Source: Halobacteriovoraceae bacterium
GTDB lineage: Bacteria > Bdellovibrionota > Bacteriovoracia > Bacteriovoracales > Bacteriovoracaceae
Direction of reading: 5' to 3'
Length of the DNA stretch: 41,111 nt
Assembly: GCA_018646195.1 (NCBI GenBank)
Contig: JABGVH010000154.1
Location: 1 to 41,111 of the forward strand
Shown piece after piece: positions 1 through 8,172 of this stretch; position 1 is the stretch's first letter, and each line of letters starts with the position of its first letter. The position numbers and the translations under genes are program-made. The notes under the pieces were generated by a model. That model had not been told where the DNA came from. It searched no databases and saw only the letters and a program-made list of their open reading frames with translations.

Positions 1-1063
1 AATTTTCATGTTTGGGATAAATATCAATAAATTTAATATTTGGATTATAATTGAGCTTCCTCTCGAGTATCGAACAAATTTTTCTTCGATGCTCCTCTCC
101 TAACTTATTCGATTTCATATAATCGCTAACTGTATTTATTATATCGGGGGACAAGTTGTGGCGCGAACGAGCGGCGACAATTTTTTTCTGAATCATTAAA
201 AAAATGGCCTGGGTACAGATCGCAGGTAGTCCATAATTGATAAGAGAACCAATTTCATCATGGTAGTGATAGGGGGTATGGGTCCAGGAACTGATAATGA
301 ATTCACATTTATTGTCGACAGCGACATGAGTTGAAAGTGTTTCTCTGATTTCCCCATCTATATAGTAATCAGTATTTTCGGTATAAGGATTTTTTACGGG
401 ATAAGGGGAATAAAAGGGCGGCACGCTCATACTGGCGGCAACTGTCTCAGCAACAGGAACGTTAGTGTAATAACTGGAGGTATTGTCATGGCCAGGATTG
501 GGATAATTATACTTACTAAAAATTACCTTACGGCTATGATCCAACTGAGTGGCTAAGATAAAGATATCGGCGGCATATTCCTCAAAAGAGGGATATTTTA
601 GAACCACGTCAGTTAAGTAATTATGCAGCCCCGAAGTGGTAAAGAGCCCCGGTAAGGTTAATATCGGTTTCAAAAAACGAGTAATCGCCCAAGGAAGTCC
701 CTCTAGCGGCTCATACATTTTTGAGCGGGGAGGATTTTTCATTGGTTTCTTTAAAGACAGCATGTCTTTGTAAGTGATTGGTCTCAAGCGCTTACTTTTG
801 CCATTCACAGTTGCCTCGATTATATCCATTGGACTGTAACCATTAGCAAAGTAGAGACTGATCAATGCCCCGGCCGAAGAACCAACATAGCTTGAAATTT
901 CAAGCTCGGTATTTTCTGGAGATTCGTTATGCTTGAGAGTAAAGCCCAGCTCTTCCAAACCAAGGGCAACTCCCAAGTGCCAAGCAGCCGCCTTTACCAC
1001 GCCGCCCGACATAACAAGGGCGACTTTTTTTGATTTAAATGGGGCAAGGTTAACTTTCTGCAT
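1..1063 (-). CDS. Patatin-like phospholipase (3' end beyond window)
   Basis: Reading the minus strand from an ATG at 1063 gives an uninterrupted frame of about 354 codons that leaves the window at base 1, so the C-terminus is missing. Patatin hallmarks are visible: an N-terminal glycine-rich oxyanion segment (VALVMSGGVVKAAAWHLG, about residues 14-31), the nucleophile elbow G-S-S-A-G with Ser63 as likely nucleophile, and a later YIDGEIRET segment (about residue 238) supplying the catalytic Asp of the Ser-Asp dyad. Family knowledge: these enzymes are acyl hydrolases acting on phospholipids or other lipids. There is no signal peptide, so it is probably cytoplasmic or delivered by another route. 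It is divergent from the gene at 1197. Its Shine-Dalgarno is weak (GGTAG). Function class is confident; substrate is unknown. Confidence 0.88.
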   Translation of the reverse strand, partial: MQKVNLAPFKSKKVALVMSGGVVKAAAWHLGVALGLEELGFTLKHNESPENTELEISSYVGSSAGALISLYFANGYSPMDIIEATVNGKSKRLRPITYKDMLSLKKPMKNPPRSKMYEPLEGLPWAITRFLKPILTLPGLFTTSGLHNYLTDVVLKYPSFEEYAADIFILATQLDHSRKVIFSKYNYPNPGHDNTSSYYTNVPVAETVAASMSVPPFYSPYPVKNPYTENTDYYIDGEIRETLSTHVAVDNKCEFIISSWTHTPYHYHDEIGSLINYGLPAICTQAIFLMIQKKIVAARSRHNLSPDIINTVSDYMKSNKLGEEHRRKICSILERKLNYNPNIKFIDIYPKHEN

Positions 1064-1161
1064 TTGACTACCAGCAATATATTTATTTTAGTGTGTCTAA
1101 ATTTTACCTTTATAATGAGATCAATTGACAGAAATTTTACTTAAATTTCATCTTAAACATT

Positions 1162-1190
1162 TTGCGTTACGGTGCAATATTTTTTACAAT
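1162..1190 (+). promoter_or_regulatory. Possible sigma-70-type promoter for the HTH/barrel pair
   Basis: TTGCGT (1162-1167) is followed, after 17 bases, by TACAAT (1185-1190). Transcription would start about seven bases later, essentially at the ATG at 1197, implying a leaderless or nearly leaderless mRNA. This fits the absence of a usable Shine-Dalgarno there. A TTGACA at 1125 and a TATAAT at 1111 nearby lack well-spaced partners. Confidence 0.4.
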
Positions 1191-1196
1191 AGAAGT

Positions 1197-1538
1197 ATGA
1201 ATAGTGAACTAAAAGGCATTTGGCTTTCAATACTTGAATACTCTAATTATAGGGATTTAAGTATCTCAACAGTTAGGCGCTACATTAAGGCCGATCGCGT
1301 TCGGTATAAAAAAGAAAACGGAAAGTTTTTTATTTATGCCCCCGCTGAAAATGTTCAAAAAGTATCGGAAGACAAAAGAGAAGTCTTGGCACTTAAAATG
1401 GAAGTTCAACGACTTGAGGATTTTGTAAAAACTCTTCAAGAAGAAAATAATGACCTCAAAATGTTAGTCCAAATTTATGAAAAGCCTGCAGTTTTAAGAA
1501 ATGAACAACCTCCAGCTCTACCAGGCCTTCCCCTCTAA
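1197..1538 (+). CDS. Small helix-turn-helix/coiled-coil protein
   Basis: 113 residues from ATG 1197. The frame is open upstream to a TTG at 1125, but the extra 24 residues look non-coding and lie over promoter-like sequence, so the ATG is preferred. The N-terminal 45 residues (LSISTVRRYIKADRVRY, then KFFIYAP) resemble an excisionase/MerR-type winged helix that reads DNA. Residues about 58-88 form a heptad-like, charged coiled coil (EVLALKMEVQRLEDFVKTL), suggesting dimerisation, and the tail is proline-rich. Its stop codon overlaps the start of the next gene (TAATG), so the two are translationally coupled. A DNA-binding role is inferred from fold resemblance only; no specific family is recognised. 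Confidence 0.7.
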   Translation: MNSELKGIWLSILEYSNYRDLSISTVRRYIKADRVRYKKENGKFFIYAPAENVQKVSEDKREVLALKMEVQRLEDFVKTLQEENNDLKMLVQIYEKPAVLRNEQPPALPGLPL

Positions 1539-3001
1539 TGAAAATAAGAATAGTTTTATTATTGATCCTTTTGGTTCCCTCGCTAACCTTTGCAAGTCCC
1601 AGTATGCGACGCTGCCTACTTCTTCCAATCCAGGATAATATTGGAGGAGCACTTTCTTTTAAAGTTTTTGAGGAAGTTGAAAATTACCTAAAAAATAGTG
1701 ATTGGTGTTATTACAGAAGCAATTCCAGCATTATGGATCTATTAGGCAATTATAATCGAAATTTACAAAGCCATCTGGCCAATAAATCTGTCCTTCGTCT
1801 ACTCGCCGAGAAAACAAAATCTGGCTCTCTTATAAAAATTGAGGCCAATAATATTGTTAAAGGCGTTGAAGTAAAAATAAAAGTAATTGGTCATAATGGC
1901 GAAGATATTTATTTTAAGGAAGAGACAAAACTAGATACAGAAGATGTGGTTGTTATCGGCCAGACCATAAAAAATTGGTTAGATGTCTACGAAAAAACGA
2001 TTCCCTATGATGGTCGCATTATCGGAGTACTGGGAGATCAATTTACGGTAGATATGGGCCGCGGTTATGGAATTGTTAATGGTTCACAAGTTAGCATTAC
2101 CCGCCCTCGATTAAAGAAGCGCCATCCACTTTTAAAAGAAGTGGTCGATTGGGAAACATTAAAAATTGCCGACGCTAAGGTCTTTCACGTCACAAAAAAA
2201 CAATCCCAAGGAATGGTTTCGGAATATGAGTCCAATAAAAGACTTCACTTGGATGATTGGGTTAATTTAAAAGAGTCCGAGAAAAATAAGGTTATAAGTA
2301 AAACTCCTTTTTCTGATGTTAAAGAATTTGAATTTGGAAAACTGGGTCACCTAGGTGTATTTTTTAATATTGGTACCGGGTCGGCGACAATCACCGATAC
2401 AGATACGAAGAAAATAGGAGGTCTCTTATTGGGAGTTGACCTCTTGGCAGAACTTTGGGCGACACGAAATTATTGGGGCTCCCTTGAGATCGGTCGCAAA
2501 GTAGGGACTTATAAAAAGAAAGAGGGAACCTTAACCGCAAATTCCAATTCAGTTGGAACCTCCCGACTTGAAGTAAAGGGTGGTTATCGCTACCTACCTC
2601 TTGGATTTTTCTACGGTCCTCAGGTTGACGGTTACCTGGGTTATGCCAAATATGATTATGAGCTAGATACAAAAACTGCTGATGGCTGGACTGAAGTGGA
2701 GTTTAAAGGCATTTTGATGGGAGTTAAGGGTAGCATCCCTCTTGAAAAACTCTACCGTGTTTTCGCAGAGCTCAGCTTTATTTTTAATCCAGAGTTTGAT
2801 GAAGAAAGTGCTATTTTTGGTGAAGAAGATGGTGCATCTAATTTTGGGCTCGAATTCGGTGGCCAATACAATTACAGTCCAAGCATGACGATAGATGTTT
2901 CTTATAATATAACAACTTCTAAGGCGAAGTTTGTTAATCCAACTCGTAGCCTAAAACATAAAGAAAGTAATTTAAAAGTCGGATCTACTTTTACTTTTTA
3001 G
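1538..3001 (+). CDS. Exported FlgT-like protein with C-terminal beta-barrel
   Basis: 487 residues with a clear signal peptide (MKIRIVLLLILLVPSLTFAS). After cleavage, residues about 25-150 alternate strands and helices like the FlgT middle/CsgG-type fold. Residues about 155-235 (GRIIGVLGDQFTVDMG...GIVNGSQVSI...ADAKVFHVTKKQSQGMV) match the SH3-like FlgT C-domain pattern. From about residue 270 to the end the chain is made of amphipathic strands rich in Gly/Tyr and ends in FTF, a terminal aromatic as expected for BAM-inserted barrels. FlgT belongs to the flagellar H-ring in vibrios; here the fused barrel suggests an outer-membrane-anchored protein with a periplasmic head. It is translationally coupled to the HTH protein upstream and followed 15 bases later by ligA. 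The domain match is by pattern only. Confidence 0.75.
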   Translation: MKIRIVLLLILLVPSLTFASPSMRRCLLLPIQDNIGGALSFKVFEEVENYLKNSDWCYYRSNSSIMDLLGNYNRNLQSHLANKSVLRLLAEKTKSGSLIKIEANNIVKGVEVKIKVIGHNGEDIYFKEETKLDTEDVVVIGQTIKNWLDVYEKTIPYDGRIIGVLGDQFTVDMGRGYGIVNGSQVSITRPRLKKRHPLLKEVVDWETLKIADAKVFHVTKKQSQGMVSEYESNKRLHLDDWVNLKESEKNKVISKTPFSDVKEFEFGKLGHLGVFFNIGTGSATITDTDTKKIGGLLLGVDLLAELWATRNYWGSLEIGRKVGTYKKKEGTLTANSNSVGTSRLEVKGGYRYLPLGFFYGPQVDGYLGYAKYDYELDTKTADGWTEVEFKGILMGVKGSIPLEKLYRVFAELSFIFNPEFDEESAIFGEEDGASNFGLEFGGQYNYSPSMTIDVSYNITTSKAKFVNPTRSLKHKESNLKVGSTFTF

Positions 3002-3016
3002 AGCTTGGGAGAATCA

Positions 3017-4909
3017 ATGAAAAGGATAGAAGAACTTGAGGAGCTCATTCGGCACCATAAGGCTCTTTATTATCAAGGTCGTCCCGAGATTCCCGATCAT
3101 CAATATGATCAATTAGAAGAAGAATTAAAAAAATTATCACCTAAGCATCCGGTACTAGAAATAGTCGGAACAACAACTTCAAATAGTCAGAAAATTAAGC
3201 ATGATAGTAAAATGCTCTCACTCAATAAAACCTATAAAGTAAAAGAGCTTCTCGACTGGTTTGAAGAGCATGATGCCGTTTCGATGAATAAAATCGATGG
3301 AGTCTCGTGTTCACTGGTCTATGAAGATGGCCTGCTAAGCCTGGCCAAAACAAGAGGTGATGGCAGTCATGGAGAGAATATTACCCCAAAGGTAATTTGG
3401 ATTAAGTCGATACCAAGCCAAATAAGCATAAAAGAGAAAATTGAAGTCCGTGGAGAGCTCTACTGTACCGAAGAGGATTTTTTTCATCTCTCTGACGAAA
3501 TGGTGGCGACAGGATTAGATAGACCTGTTTCTCAGAGAAATATTGTCGCCGGCTTAGTGGGAAGAAAGGAAAATCTTGAATTCTCCCGTTATATTTCTTT
3601 CAAGGCCTTTGATCTTATTACTGCTGGTAAATTATATAATAGCGAAGTAGAAAAATTTAAAGTGCTGACAAAAAATTCCTTTCTAACGCCTGAAATTACT
3701 CTTCATAAAAGTGGAAAAAAACTCGAGAGTGGTGTCGAAAAAATTATAGAGGAAACAAAATTATTTATGAGTGAGGGAGACTATCAAATCGATGGCATCG
3801 TTTTTTCATTTAATGAGCTAGAGCTGCACGATCGCCTGGGTAATACTGCCCACCACCCCCGCTCAAAAATGGCCTTTAAGTTTCAAGGGGAATCCAAAAA
3901 AACTAAAATTAAAAAGATTATTTGGTCAGTCTCTAGAAACGGTATCTTAACTCCCGTTGGCGATATTGAGCCGGTGACTTTATCGGGGGCCAAAATATCG
4001 CGGGTCACACTTCATAACTATGGGCTAGTTAAACAGTACAGTCTTAAAATAGGCGATGAGATTGAGATCATTCGCTCAGGTGAAGTTATTCCTAAATTTC
4101 TCTCTGTCGTTAATCCCTCCGATAACAAATTTGAAATTCCTAAGATTTGTCCCGAGTGCCAATCCAAAGTTGAGATTGCCGACATTCGGCTTTATTGCTC
4201 CAACCAAAAATGCCCGGCCAGAGTAAAAGAAACAATCTTGAACTTTATTCAGAAAATTGGAATGGATGACCTCTCGTCAAAGCGACTCAATGAAATGATT
4301 TCTCAAGGACTGGTCAGTGATATTCCGGATCTTTATAAATTGAAAAAAGCTCAATTAATGGAATTGGACAAAGTAAAAGATAAATTAGCCGATAAATTAA
4401 TGTCCACCATTGATAAATCAAAAGAAGCCGATATAACAACTTTTTTGAGCGCACTTGGAATTCAGGGTGGGGCCTATAATAAATGCGAAAAAGTTGTCAT
4501 GGCCGGCTTTAATACCATCCCTAAACTGCAAGAATTAAGCATTGAAAAACTGATTGAAGTGGAGTCCTTTGCTGAAAAATCAGCAACGGAATTTATAAGT
4601 TCTCTGGGTAAAAAACTTCCACTAATTAAAAAGCTGCTTAAAAGTGGTTTTAGCTTCGAAGATATAAAGAGAGAAGAGACTTTGGTGACAGGTAAAAAGA
4701 TTTGCATCACCGGTTCCTTAGAAGAAAAAAGAAGCATTATTGAAGGTCGTATAAGAGAAGCTGGCGGAGTGGTGGTTAGCTCGGTTTCCAAGAATACTGA
4801 TTTTCTAGTAACTAATGAGAAAAATTCTAACTCTTCAAAGTTTGTTAAAGCAGAGAAACTTTCGATTCCTGTTGTCTCAGAAAAAGAACTAAAGAGCATG
4901 ATTCAATAG
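3017..4909 (+). CDS. ligA: NAD-dependent DNA ligase, divergent
   Basis: 630 residues from ATG 3017, chosen over TTG 3005 because GGGAGA sits at the right distance; usual LigA is about 670. Domain order is complete: Ia (YY...PEIPDHQYDQL, about 18-33), adenylation domain with KIDG (Lys92), TRGDG (112-116), EVRGEL (Glu147) and AFKF (Lys288), OB fold (SRNGILTPVGDIEPVTLSGA), four-cysteine zinc finger (CPEC...CSNQKC), HhH region and BRCT domain at the C-terminus. It seals nicks using NAD+. Odd points: the residues expected at E. coli Glu113 and Lys290 are Met90 and Ser264, and the NPRNAAAGSLRQ block is degraded to SQRNIVAGLVGRKE. This could be the housekeeping ligase of a divergent lineage or a second, specialised or inactive paralogue. 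Followed by radA, which has its own Shine-Dalgarno. Confidence 0.9.
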   Translation: MKRIEELEELIRHHKALYYQGRPEIPDHQYDQLEEELKKLSPKHPVLEIVGTTTSNSQKIKHDSKMLSLNKTYKVKELLDWFEEHDAVSMNKIDGVSCSLVYEDGLLSLAKTRGDGSHGENITPKVIWIKSIPSQISIKEKIEVRGELYCTEEDFFHLSDEMVATGLDRPVSQRNIVAGLVGRKENLEFSRYISFKAFDLITAGKLYNSEVEKFKVLTKNSFLTPEITLHKSGKKLESGVEKIIEETKLFMSEGDYQIDGIVFSFNELELHDRLGNTAHHPRSKMAFKFQGESKKTKIKKIIWSVSRNGILTPVGDIEPVTLSGAKISRVTLHNYGLVKQYSLKIGDEIEIIRSGEVIPKFLSVVNPSDNKFEIPKICPECQSKVEIADIRLYCSNQKCPARVKETILNFIQKIGMDDLSSKRLNEMISQGLVSDIPDLYKLKKAQLMELDKVKDKLADKLMSTIDKSKEADITTFLSALGIQGGAYNKCEKVVMAGFNTIPKLQELSIEKLIEVESFAEKSATEFISSLGKKLPLIKKLLKSGFSFEDIKREETLVTGKKICITGSLEEKRSIIEGRIREAGGVVVSSVSKNTDFLVTNEKNSNSSKFVKAEKLSIPVVSEKELKSMIQ

Positions 4910-4977
4910 TAATTTCCTAGCCTTGCATCTTCCAAAGGATATTCTTACTTGTACCAGTACTCATAGAGGAGACTAGT

Positions 4978-6384
4978 ATGGCGAAACTTCTATCGCATTA
5001 CCTATGTAGCGAGTGCCACTACCAGGCCACCCAATGGAGTGGTCAATGCCCGGATTGTGGTGAGTGGAATTCATTCTCCAAAGAGCAATTTTATAAAGAT
5101 GGTGCCAAGTCAGGGGAGGCTGGTCGCTCGGTTGAAGATGTTGGGCCAAAAAAATCAAATGAGATAAGCAGTTCTGATTACCAGCGAACCTTGACTGGTA
5201 TTAGTGAATTCGACCGGGTGGTGGGAGGAGGATTGGTTGAAGGCAGCCTGGTGTTAATTGGTGGAGAACCAGGAATAGGAAAATCAACCTTACTGACTGA
5301 AATTGTGGGCAGCCTGGGTGAAAAGACAGAAGAGAATATTCTCTACATCTCTGGCGAGGAATCTCAATCACAAATCGCTTCCAGGGTAAAACGACTTAAG
5401 GCCTTTGACCAAAGACTCTATATTTATAATCAAACAAATTGGCAAAAGATGCTGACTCAAATAAATCGAATTAAACCTAAGTTTCTAGTAGTGGATTCAA
5501 TTCAAACCACCCAGTCTTCAAACTTGGACTCTGCACCTGGTACCTCAAGTCAAATACGAGAAGTCACCTATGAATTAATGACCCATATGAAGGCGCAGAA
5601 GATTACTACTTTTGTAATTGGTCATATTACTAAAGAAGGGGCAATAGCCGGTCCCAAAATTTTAGAGCATATGGTCGATACCGTTATTTACTTTGAAGGC
5701 GATCAAAAAAATGACTACCGCCTATTAAGGGCGATTAAAAATCGCTTTGGTAATACTAATGAGGTAGGACTTTTTGAAATGAAGGAAGAGGGACTTTTTT
5801 CAGTATCAAATCCCTCAAAGCTTTTCACCGCCAATAGTTTTGGAAAGTGGAGTGGACGCAGCCTTACTTGTATTACAGAAGGAAGCCGTTCTCTATTTGT
5901 GGAGATCCAGTCTCTTATCACGGATGGAAAATATGGGGTTGGTAAACGAACCACTCAAGGACTAGATTCTAATCGGCTTTCCCTATTAGTTGCCATCTGT
6001 GAGAAGCACTGCTTAGTTAGCCTCGGTTTAAGTGACGTTTTTATCAATATAGTTGGTGGCATAAAGTTAGATTCCCGTGAAAGCGACCTAGCGGTCATCG
6101 CCTCTCTTCTTTCTAGCTTGAGGAAATTTTGCATTCCTCCAGGTACCATTTTTATTGGCGAGGTCGGGCTAACCGGAGAAATTAGGGCCAGCAACCGGCT
6201 GGAGTGCCGGCTTAAAGAGTGTCAATTAATGGGATACAATTTAGTCTTTTTATCCGAGCATGCAATCAAGGAGGTACAGGGAAAGTTCCCAGGACTTACC
6301 TTTATAAGTTTAAAACATATAACGGAACTCAATAATTATTTTACTAAAGAAACAGTTTCTGAATTGTGGCCTTCCACTGAATAG
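4978..6384 (+). CDS. radA: DNA repair protein RadA (Sms)
   Basis: 468 residues, typical family length. The N-terminal zinc finger is CSEC...CPDC (Cys10, 13, 24, 27), followed by a RecA-like ATPase with Walker A GGEPGIGKST (95-104), the RadA-specific KNRFG motif (about residue 254), and a C-terminal Lon-protease-like domain (VGGIKLDSRESDLAVIASLL...GEVGLTGEIR). RadA is a hexameric helicase that promotes branch migration during recombinational repair. The start is fixed by AGAGGAGA five bases upstream. Its 3' end overlaps the convergent glycerol kinase gene by 41 bases. Confidence 0.97.
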   Translation: MAKLLSHYLCSECHYQATQWSGQCPDCGEWNSFSKEQFYKDGAKSGEAGRSVEDVGPKKSNEISSSDYQRTLTGISEFDRVVGGGLVEGSLVLIGGEPGIGKSTLLTEIVGSLGEKTEENILYISGEESQSQIASRVKRLKAFDQRLYIYNQTNWQKMLTQINRIKPKFLVVDSIQTTQSSNLDSAPGTSSQIREVTYELMTHMKAQKITTFVIGHITKEGAIAGPKILEHMVDTVIYFEGDQKNDYRLLRAIKNRFGNTNEVGLFEMKEEGLFSVSNPSKLFTANSFGKWSGRSLTCITEGSRSLFVEIQSLITDGKYGVGKRTTQGLDSNRLSLLVAICEKHCLVSLGLSDVFINIVGGIKLDSRESDLAVIASLLSSLRKFCIPPGTIFIGEVGLTGEIRASNRLECRLKECQLMGYNLVFLSEHAIKEVQGKFPGLTFISLKHITELNNYFTKETVSELWPSTE

Positions 6385-7834
6385 CTTTGCGTTGGTAAAA
6401 TTCCACTTCATCGCTCTTTGATTCGAATTGGCTATCTTCTTTCCAAAGTTCACTAATTTGAGAAAATTTTATAAGGTTTGCTCCGATTCCAGCGGCTAAG
6501 GCGGCACCATAGGCAGTAGTCTCAGTGACTTTTGGTCGAATCACTTTTACTTGGCTTACGGTTGCTTGAATGGTCATCAGTAGATCGTTGGCCACTGCAC
6601 CCCCGTCAACTTTAAGTTCTTTGACTTTATTTCCAGAATCTTTTCCCATGGCCTCAATCAGGTCATTAATGGATAGGGCGATTCCATCTAAACAGGCCCT
6701 GGCAATATGTGAGTTGCCACTATCACGGGTTAGCCCGACCAGGGCAGCTTGGGCATCACTTATCCAATAAGGGGAGCCGATGCCAGTAAAAAACGGAAGC
6801 ATCATAATATTTTCCATTTCAACAAGGTCCTTAACTTCCTTAGCTAATGCTTCAACGGCAGGGGCATTAGGAATAATTTTTAAATTGTCCCGTAACCACT
6901 GAACTGCAGCGCCGGCAATATAGGCGGCACCTTCGAGAGCATAGTAGAGTTGACCCTCTTTTTTATAGGCCACTGTAGTTAATAATCCCGAGCTACTTCG
7001 AACCAATTCTTCACCAGTATTAATTAAAATAAATGCACCGGTCCCATAAGTGCATTTCATATCTCCCGCACTATAACCGGCCTGGCCAAATAGTGCCGCC
7101 TGTTGATCGCCCAAGATTCCAGTAATAGGAATTCCATCAGGCAGGAAGTCGAGACCACTTGTACTACCAAAGTCGCCAAAAGAGTCTTTGATTTCAGGTA
7201 GGCATTCTAGTGGCACTGAAAATAGTGACAATAATTCTGAATCCCATTCTGAGCTTTTTAAGTCCATTAAAAGTGTGCGAGAAGCATTCGAAGCTTCGGT
7301 GGCATAAGAGGCGCCGGCGCTTAGTTTATAAAGCAGGAAGGTATCGATGTTCCCAAATTTTAATTGATTGCCAGCCGCTGCCTTTTTAACGTCTTGGTTA
7401 TTATTGAGAAGCCAGCGCATTTTAGTGCCGGAAAAATAGGGATCGATGGGAAGTCCTGTTTTTTCTTTAATAAGACTTTCTTTTCCCTGATCTTTTAATT
7501 CTTGGCAGAAATCTCCAGTTCTTCGGTCCTGCCAGACAATTGCCTTGGCCAGGGGTATGCCCTCAGTATTAAAAGCACAAGTGGTCTCTCTTTGATTGGT
7601 AATACCAATTGCCACAATTTGATCAGCAGAGGTCTTATTTTTTTCTAAAACTTTCCGAACCGACTCACCAACAGTTTTCCAAATAGCATCGAGGTCATGT
7701 TCCACCCAGCCCGGTTGGGGGTAAATTTGGGGATACTCTAAATTGGCCTTGTCGATGAAAGCAAAAGTCTTTGAGTCGATCAGGGCGGCGGTGGTTCCAG
7801 TAGTTCCTTGATCAATAGCGAGAATAAATCCCAT
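6344..7834 (-). CDS. glpK: Glycerol kinase
   Basis: 496 residues, standard length for this FGGY-family kinase, which phosphorylates glycerol to glycerol-3-phosphate. Visible signatures: N-terminal phosphate loop (DQGTTGTTAALID), substrate-binding NQRETT, WQDRRTG, catalytic region GILGDQQAALFGQ, and the C-terminal family signature around KELKVDGGAVANDLLM. ATG 7834 is preceded by AGGAAA. No glycerol facilitator or glycerol-3-phosphate dehydrogenase gene is adjacent, so the pathway partners must be elsewhere. Upstream on the same strand, 38 bases away, is a pilin-like gene with which it may share a transcript. Downstream it overlaps the radA stop region in antisense. Confidence 0.97.
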   Translation of the reverse strand: MGFILAIDQGTTGTTAALIDSKTFAFIDKANLEYPQIYPQPGWVEHDLDAIWKTVGESVRKVLEKNKTSADQIVAIGITNQRETTCAFNTEGIPLAKAIVWQDRRTGDFCQELKDQGKESLIKEKTGLPIDPYFSGTKMRWLLNNNQDVKKAAAGNQLKFGNIDTFLLYKLSAGASYATEASNASRTLLMDLKSSEWDSELLSLFSVPLECLPEIKDSFGDFGSTSGLDFLPDGIPITGILGDQQAALFGQAGYSAGDMKCTYGTGAFILINTGEELVRSSSGLLTTVAYKKEGQLYYALEGAAYIAGAAVQWLRDNLKIIPNAPAVEALAKEVKDLVEMENIMMLPFFTGIGSPYWISDAQAALVGLTRDSGNSHIARACLDGIALSINDLIEAMGKDSGNKVKELKVDGGAVANDLLMTIQATVSQVKVIRPKVTETTAYGAALAAGIGANLIKFSQISELWKEDSQFESKSDEVEFYQRKAIQWKATIQKLFL

Positions 7835-7872
7835 GGAGATTTCCTAGTTAAATAGAATAAGAGGAAAAAAAA

Positions 7873-8127
7873 TTAATTCAATTCTACTGGAGTATCTGTA
7901 GGGGTGGCAATGATTTCAACTATCGCCTTCCAACGAGTTCCAATGCCGGTACTAAACCCACGCATCAAGGTGTAGGAGAGAACGACTAAGATCAGCATTA
8001 GAAAGATGAATTCAAAGAAGGTTTGGCCACTTTGACAGTTTTGATCCTGAGGGTTACAAGTAGGTGGAAAGATACGAATTTGTAATTTTTTAATAATATC
8101 TCGTCCTCTTGTAATGAATTTATTCAT
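7873..8127 (-). CDS. Flp/TadE-like type IVb prepilin
   Basis: 84 residues. After an unusually long, basic leader ending at Gly34 comes QTFFEF and then a 20-residue hydrophobic helix (FIFLMLILVVLSYTLM). Glu at +5 and an aromatic at +6 after the glycine match the class III prepilin pattern (G/XXXXE-Y/F) cut by TadV/PilD-type peptidases. Family knowledge: such proteins form Flp pili or serve as minor pseudopilins (TadE/F). The leader has a Cys pair (Cys24, Cys31) that would be removed. No tad/rcp assembly genes lie in the window, so this is an orphan pilin gene. AGGTGA upstream serves as Shine-Dalgarno. It is divergent from the thioredoxin gene with only 45 bases between. Confidence 0.7.
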   Translation of the reverse strand: MNKFITRGRDIIKKLQIRIFPPTCNPQDQNCQSGQTFFEFIFLMLILVVLSYTLMRGFSTGIGTRWKAIVEIIATPTDTPVELN

Positions 8128-8172
8128 AGTGTCACCTATAATATAGGATAGAAAGACAAAACGACCGGTGCA

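Noticed and set aside
1125-1196. Longer N-terminus of the HTH protein from TTG 1125
   Set aside because: The added residues look non-coding and overlap promoter-like sequence; ATG 1197 begins the recognisable domain.
4474-4899. Open frame on the minus strand inside ligA (about 141 codons)
   Set aside because: Antisense to a well-supported gene, with Ser/Phe-rich composition typical of a shadow frame and no motif.
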